From NCBI RefSeq assembly GCF_900105395.1, contig NZ_LT629775.1, positions 8,645,501 through 8,709,500 on the forward strand: a stretch of DNA of 64,000 nucleotides, written 5' to 3'. The translations under genes and the position numbers were made by a program. This DNA comes from Streptomyces sp. TLI_053. Lineage in GTDB: Bacteria; Actinomycetota; Actinomycetes; Streptomycetales; Streptomycetaceae. The notes beneath the pieces were generated by a model. The model was not told the DNA's origin. It made no database searches and saw only the letters and a list, made by a program, of their open reading frames with translations. Shown here one piece after another: positions 60,301 to 64,000 of the stretch (within the stretch, counting starts at the first letter, position 1; each line of letters starts with the position of its first letter).

Positions 60301-61224
60301 ATGATGTCTGGTCATATCGAGTTCGGGTTGTACGAGATCCTGGACGACCGCTTCCGCCCCTGCACCTACGGGGACACCCGGCTCGAGCAGCTGCACGGCG
60401 ACTGCCGCTGGGCCGAGGGTCCGCTCTACCTGCCCGCCTGGCGGCAGCTGGTCTGGAGCGACATCCCCAACGACCGGATCCTGCGCTGGGACGAGGCCAC
60501 CGGAGCGATCAGTACCTTCCGTCCGGTGGCCGGGCACAGCAACGGCAACACCCTCGACCGCGAGGGCCGTCTGATCACCTGTGAGCAGGGAAACCGGCGT
60601 GTCAGCCGGACGGAGCACGACGGGACCGTCACCGTCCTCGCGAGCCACTACGGCGGCAAGCGGCTCAACTCGCCCAATGACGCGGTGGTCGGCTCGGACG
60701 GGGCGATCTGGTTCTCCGACCCGGACTTCGGCATCACCAGCGACTACGAGGGTCACGCCGCCGAGAGCGAGATCGGCGCCTGCAACCTCTACCGGATCGA
60801 CCCGGGCAGCGGCGAGGTCCAGCTCGCCGCCGACGGCTTCCGCGGGCCCAACGGGGTCCTGCTCTCCCACGACGAGCGGCGCCTCTACGTCTCCGACAGC
60901 CGTGCCGGGCACATCCGTGCCTTCGACATCCGCGAGGACGGCACCCTGGCCGGGGGTGACGTCCACATCGAGGGCGGGGACAGCCGCTTCGACAACATCC
61001 GCTTCGACCGGGACGGACGGCTCTGGGCCGCGGCGTTCGAGAACGGCATCCACTGCTACGCCGAGGACGGCACCCTCATCGGTCGCATCCTCGTCCCCGA
61101 GCCCGTCTCCAACCTCACCTTCGGCGGTCCCAAGCACAACCGCCTCTTCATCACCGCCACCACCTCGCTGTACTCGCTGGTGACCTCGATGACCGGCACC
61201 CACCGGGTCCCCCGCCGCGCCTGA
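60301..61224 (+). CDS. SMP-30/gluconolactonase-family lactonase
   Basis: 307 residues; two consecutive ATGs (60301, 60304) follow AGGA. Six-bladed propeller with metal ligands in CRWAEGPLYLPAWRQLVWSD (Glu), LNSPNDAVVGSDGAIWFSDP (Asn), GPNGVLLS (Asn) and VSDSRAG (Asp). Hydrolyses sugar-acid lactones (glucono- or related). The FRPVAGHSNGNTLDREGRL stretch is typical. Cytosolic; monocistronic with its own terminator, facing the Lrp gene. Confidence 0.9.
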   Translation: MMSGHIEFGLYEILDDRFRPCTYGDTRLEQLHGDCRWAEGPLYLPAWRQLVWSDIPNDRILRWDEATGAISTFRPVAGHSNGNTLDREGRLITCEQGNRRVSRTEHDGTVTVLASHYGGKRLNSPNDAVVGSDGAIWFSDPDFGITSDYEGHAAESEIGACNLYRIDPGSGEVQLAADGFRGPNGVLLSHDERRLYVSDSRAGHIRAFDIREDGTLAGGDVHIEGGDSRFDNIRFDRDGRLWAAAFENGIHCYAEDGTLIGRILVPEPVSNLTFGGPKHNRLFITATTSLYSLVTSMTGTHRVPRRA

Positions 61225-61225
61225 C

Positions 61226-61264
61226 GCGGCCCCGGTGCGACGTGCCGCGTCGCACCGGGCCGCG
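61226..61264 (+). terminator. terminator of the SMP-30 gene
   Basis: CCCGGTGCGACG (61231-61242) pairs exactly with CGTCGCACCGGG (61248-61259) around TGCCG, extended by flanking GCGG/CCGC. Confidence 0.85.
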
Positions 61265-61284
61265 GACCCCGCGTGGAGCGTGGA

Positions 61285-61428
61285 TCCCGCTCGCAGCTCC
61301 GGTCCACCCCCGCTCGGACCGCCGCCCCCGTCAAGGTGCCGTCAAGGCGGGGCCGGTTCGCGTACGCCCTGCGTCAAGAGCCGGTGCGGAACGCGACCGG
61401 CGGGGGTGGACTGGAGCTGCGAGCGGGA
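61285..61428. repeat. 29-bp inverted repeat with 86-bp loop
   Basis: Positions 61285-61313 (starting TCCCGCTCGCAGCTCC) and 61400-61428 (ending GGAGCTGCGAGCGGGA) are complementary at 28 of 29 positions. The enclosed 86 bases contain the near-repeat GTCAAGGTGCCGTCAAGG. The whole element lies between the SMP-30 terminator and a small ORF. Confidence 0.8.
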
Positions 61429-61470
61429 CCGGCCGAGGCCCCGCCGCGACCGGAAGGACGACGACCCGTC

Positions 61471-61677
61471 ATGACCGAGTTCCAGGTGATCTCCGACGAC
61501 CCCCGCAACCGCCGGCTGTCCGGCGCCGCCGACGAGGCCCTGCTGCGCCGGCTGCTGCAGGGCACCGTTTTCGACCCCGGGTCCGGCGCGGCCGCCGCGA
61601 CGGTGGCGGAGCGCGCGCCCGAGGAGCGGCGGGCGGGCTCCGCGCACTGCCGCCACGCGATGCACTACGAGGACTGA
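61471..61677 (+). CDS. small protein upstream of a LysA-like decarboxylase, 68 aa
   Basis: ATG 61471 with GGAAGGA upstream. Sequence MTEFQVISDDPRNRRLSGAA, DEALLRRLLQGTVFDPGSGA, then A/E/R-rich to a HCRHAMHYED end. No signal peptide. The N-terminal 40 residues look like a short folded or helix-forming segment; one Cys. It precedes the decarboxylase by 75 bases and is probably cotranscribed. Function unknown; a partner or regulator of the decarboxylase is possible. Confidence 0.6.
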   Translation: MTEFQVISDDPRNRRLSGAADEALLRRLLQGTVFDPGSGAAAATVAERAPEERRAGSAHCRHAMHYED

Positions 61678-61752
61678 GCACCCGTCGGCCGGCCTGCCGA
61701 GCCGCCGAACCGCCGCCCTCCCCTTCCGCTCTGTTCCGACCAGGAGCACCGT

Positions 61753-63144
61753 GTGACGACCACCCTGCGCACCCCCCAGTCCCCCCGGCCCACTCAGTCC
61801 TCCCGTGCCTCCCGAACCTCCCACTCCTCCCCGTCGCCCGCCGCTCCGCTCGGCAGCCCGTGGCCCGCTTCCGCCCGCCCCGGTCCGAACGGCGATCTGC
61901 TGATCGGCGGCGTCGGGCTGGCCGAGGCCGCCGACCGCTTCGGCACCCCGCTCTACGTGCTCGACGAGCAGGAGTTCCGCGACCGCGCCCGGGCCTTCCG
62001 CCGGGCCCTGCCGACGGCCGAGGTCTGCTACGCCGCCAAGGCCTTCCTGTGCAGCGCGGTGGTGGACTGGGCCGCCGAGGAGGGACTCGGCCTCGACGTC
62101 TGCTCCGCGGGCGAACTCCGCCTGGCCGCTGCCGCCGGTTTCCCGCCCGAGCGCGTCCTGCTGCACGGCAACGCCAAGACTCCCGAGGAACTGCGCCTCG
62201 CCCGCCGGCTGCGGGTCGGCCGGATCGTCGTCGACGGCGCCGCCGAGATCCCCCGGCTGGCCGCCCCGGCCGGGCCGGACGCCCCGCAGCGGGTCCTGGT
62301 GCGGGTCCTGCCGGGGGTCGCCGCCGGGCACCACCGCGCGGTGCGCACCGGCGTCGACGGCCAGAAGTTCGGCTTCCGGATCGACGGCGGGGACGCCGCC
62401 GACGCGGTCGCCCGGATCCTCGGCCAGCCCGGCCTGCGGCTCACCGGCCTGCACTGCCACCTGGGCTCCCAGATCACCGAGGCCGGACCCTACCTCGCCG
62501 CCGTCGACCGGCTGGTCGGGCTCCTCGCCGAGATCCGCTACCGGCACGGCGTCGAACTTCCCGAGCTCGACCTCGGCGGCGGCTACGGTGTCCGCTACCT
62601 CGCCGGGGACGCCGAGCTGGACCCGGACCGGTTCGCCGCCGAAGTCACCACCCGGCTCGCCGCCCGCTGCGCCGAACACGGCCTCGCCGTCCCCCGGCTG
62701 CTGCTGGAGCCCGGCCGGGCGATCGCGGCTCCGGCCGGGGTGGCGCTCTACCGCGTCCTGTCGGTCAAGCGCGGCACGGACGGACGGGCCTTCGCGGCCG
62801 TGGACGGCGGCATGAGCGACAACCCGCGCCCCGCCCTCTACGGCTCCGCCTACCAGGTCCGGACGGTCGGGCGGCCGGCCGACGGCCCGACGGCGACCTT
62901 CGACGTGGTCGGCAGGCACTGCGAGGCCGGTGACGTCCTGGTGCACGGGGCCGCGCTCCCGGCCGACCTGCGCCCGGGGGACCTCCTGGCGGTTCCGGCC
63001 GCCGGCGCCTACCAGCTCTCGATGGCCTCCGGCTACAACCTGGTCGGCCGGCCGCCGGTCGCCGCCGTGCGGGAGGGGCGGCTGCGGCTGCTGGTCCGGC
63101 GGGAGACCGTCGAGGACTTCCGCGCCCGGGAGGTCGGCCGCTGA
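61753..63144 (+). CDS. lysA: diaminopimelate decarboxylase-like PLP enzyme
   Basis: 463 residues from GTG 61753. An S/P/T-rich head of about 45 residues precedes the fold-III (alanine-racemase-like) barrel. PLP Lys 96 in CYAAKAF, HGNAKTPEEL, HCHLGSQ, GGGYGVRY and EPGRAI for phosphate contacts, and catalytic Cys 390 in GRHCEAGD with YNLVGRP. These match LysA, which makes L-lysine from meso-DAP, though ornithine- or other decarboxylases share the fold. No lysine or threonine genes are adjacent, so this may be a paralogue with a special role. Confidence 0.82.
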   Translation: MTTTLRTPQSPRPTQSSRASRTSHSSPSPAAPLGSPWPASARPGPNGDLLIGGVGLAEAADRFGTPLYVLDEQEFRDRARAFRRALPTAEVCYAAKAFLCSAVVDWAAEEGLGLDVCSAGELRLAAAAGFPPERVLLHGNAKTPEELRLARRLRVGRIVVDGAAEIPRLAAPAGPDAPQRVLVRVLPGVAAGHHRAVRTGVDGQKFGFRIDGGDAADAVARILGQPGLRLTGLHCHLGSQITEAGPYLAAVDRLVGLLAEIRYRHGVELPELDLGGGYGVRYLAGDAELDPDRFAAEVTTRLAARCAEHGLAVPRLLLEPGRAIAAPAGVALYRVLSVKRGTDGRAFAAVDGGMSDNPRPALYGSAYQVRTVGRPADGPTATFDVVGRHCEAGDVLVHGAALPADLRPGDLLAVPAAGAYQLSMASGYNLVGRPPVAAVREGRLRLLVRRETVEDFRAREVGR

Positions 63145-63324
63145 CTCGTCGGCCGCCGACTCCGTGGGGGGCCGCTGCCCCCTTCGACGGCCGCTGTGCC
63201 GGTGACCGACCGGCGCGCCGGGCCCGGGAGCGGATCCGTTCCCGGGCCCGGAAATCCAGGTGCGCCCGGGCCGACTCCCGCCGCACACTGGGCCGGTCAC
63301 GCACCGTCGCCGCGAAGGAGCCCC

Positions 63325-64000
63325 GTGCAGGGTGCAGTCAGCGTCTCGCCCGCCCAGATCCCCGAACTGCTGCTCGGTCTGGCCACCGTCCGCCCGGTGT
63401 TCCTCTGGGGCGCCCCGGGGATCGGGAAGTCCTCCCTGGTCAGGGAGTTCGCCGGGGCACTCGGTCTGGAGTGCGTGAGCCTGGTCGGCACCCAGCTCGC
63501 CCCGGAGGACCTCATCGGCGTGCCGCAGCTCACCCCCGAGGGCCGCTCCCGCTTCTGCCCGCCCGAGCAGATCGCCCGCGACCAGCCCTACTGCCTGTTC
63601 CTGGACGAGCTCAACGCGGCGTCGCCGGACGTCCAGAAGGCCTTCTACTCGCTGATCCTGGACCGCCGGATCGGCTCCTACGAGCTTCCGCCCGGCTCGA
63701 TCGTGATCGGCGCCGGGAACCGTGCCACCGACGGCGCGCTCGCCCGCCCGATGGCGTCCGCCCTGGTCAACCGCATGGTCCACGTCCATCTCCGGGCCAG
63801 TGCCGAGGACTGGCTGCGCTGGGCGGGCGGCGCCGGCATCCACCCCTGGATCGTCGACCACCTCACCGACCGGCCCGACCACCTGTGGTCCGCGCCGCCG
63901 AAGACCGAGGAGCCGTTCTCCACCCCGCGCGCCTGGCACATGCTCTCCGACGCGCTGCACTCCTTCGGGCCCACCCTGGACGAGGGGACGCTCAAGGTCG
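63325..64000 (+). CDS. MoxR-type AAA ATPase (5' part)
   Basis: GTG 63325 follows GAAGGAG; 225 codons are present and the frame runs off the window end. Walker A WGAPGIGKSS (residues 29-38), Walker B LFLDELNAA (about 90-98) and sensor-1 VIGAGNRATD. The SPAQIPELLLGLATVRPVFL head and TFxxP-like FSTPRAWHMLSD region are typical of the MoxR/RavA-like AAA_5 branch, which works as a chaperone with a VWA-domain protein usually encoded just downstream. That partner would lie beyond the window. Confidence 0.85.
   Translation, partial: MQGAVSVSPAQIPELLLGLATVRPVFLWGAPGIGKSSLVREFAGALGLECVSLVGTQLAPEDLIGVPQLTPEGRSRFCPPEQIARDQPYCLFLDELNAASPDVQKAFYSLILDRRIGSYELPPGSIVIGAGNRATDGALARPMASALVNRMVHVHLRASAEDWLRWAGGAGIHPWIVDHLTDRPDHLWSAPPKTEEPFSTPRAWHMLSDALHSFGPTLDEGTLKV

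Overview
The window is about three quarters G+C. Its genes show near-saturated G/C at third codon positions, many GTG starts and long antisense reading frames without stops. Together with DasR-type chitin operators, ricin-B-lectin-tagged secreted hydrolases, an I36 inhibitor, an MT0933-like antitoxin and abundant small regulators, this points to a Streptomycetaceae chromosome (Streptomyces or Kitasatospora). No rRNA, tRNA, CRISPR array, integrase or intact insertion sequence was seen. This looks like ordinary accessory chromosome rather than an island.

Layout. 1-6.4 kb: a partial CDS, a small secreted peptide, then a secreted polysaccharide module. It holds a GH18 chitinase-like enzyme and a beta-helix protein in one leftward operon, and a ThuA-like protein on the right. 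All three carry ricin-B lectin domains, and the divergent promoters each contain a DasR-like box. 7.1-15.6 kb: a MacB-type ABC exporter locus with a leftward ATPase facing two very large FtsX-type permeases and a second ATPase with an AbrB-like tail. 15.7-19.2 kb: a squalene/phytoene synthase-family enzyme, an XRE-cupin regulator, and a DapA-like/class II aldolase operon with a palindromic operator. 19.5-27.5 kb: an AMP-binding ligase, a P-loop protein, a type II thioesterase, a MarR regulator, a metallo-beta-lactamase-fold hydrolase and a secreted subtilase.

27.6-38.5 kb: a DUF4389 membrane protein, a three-gene operon around a GMC flavoprotein, an NlpC/P60 enzyme, a 1398-residue HTH-STAND-WD40 protein and an I36 inhibitor. 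38.1-43.2 kb: a lyase / small membrane protein / SBF-transporter operon whose transporter frame runs antisense through the inhibitor gene, a NAT-type acyltransferase and a methyltransferase. 43.4-48.3 kb: a PadR-MATE pair, a peptide-methyltransferase pair, a leaderless alpha/beta hydrolase and a region of gene debris. 48.8-57.8 kb: a repeat protein, two TetR loci, a KhtTU-like K+/H+ antiporter, a small antitoxin-like protein and a secreted M28 aminopeptidase. 57.8-64 kb: dihydrolipoyl dehydrogenase, an Lrp regulator facing an SMP-30 lactonase, a small ORF with a LysA-like decarboxylase, and the start of a MoxR-type AAA ATPase.

Regulator and target are usually adjacent, often with a visible palindrome between them: MarR, PadR, two TetR and Lrp. 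Translationally coupled overlaps (ATGA/GTGA) define the ABC, GMC, lyase-transporter and TetR-MFS operons. Functions are inferred from recognised motifs only; no database search was possible.
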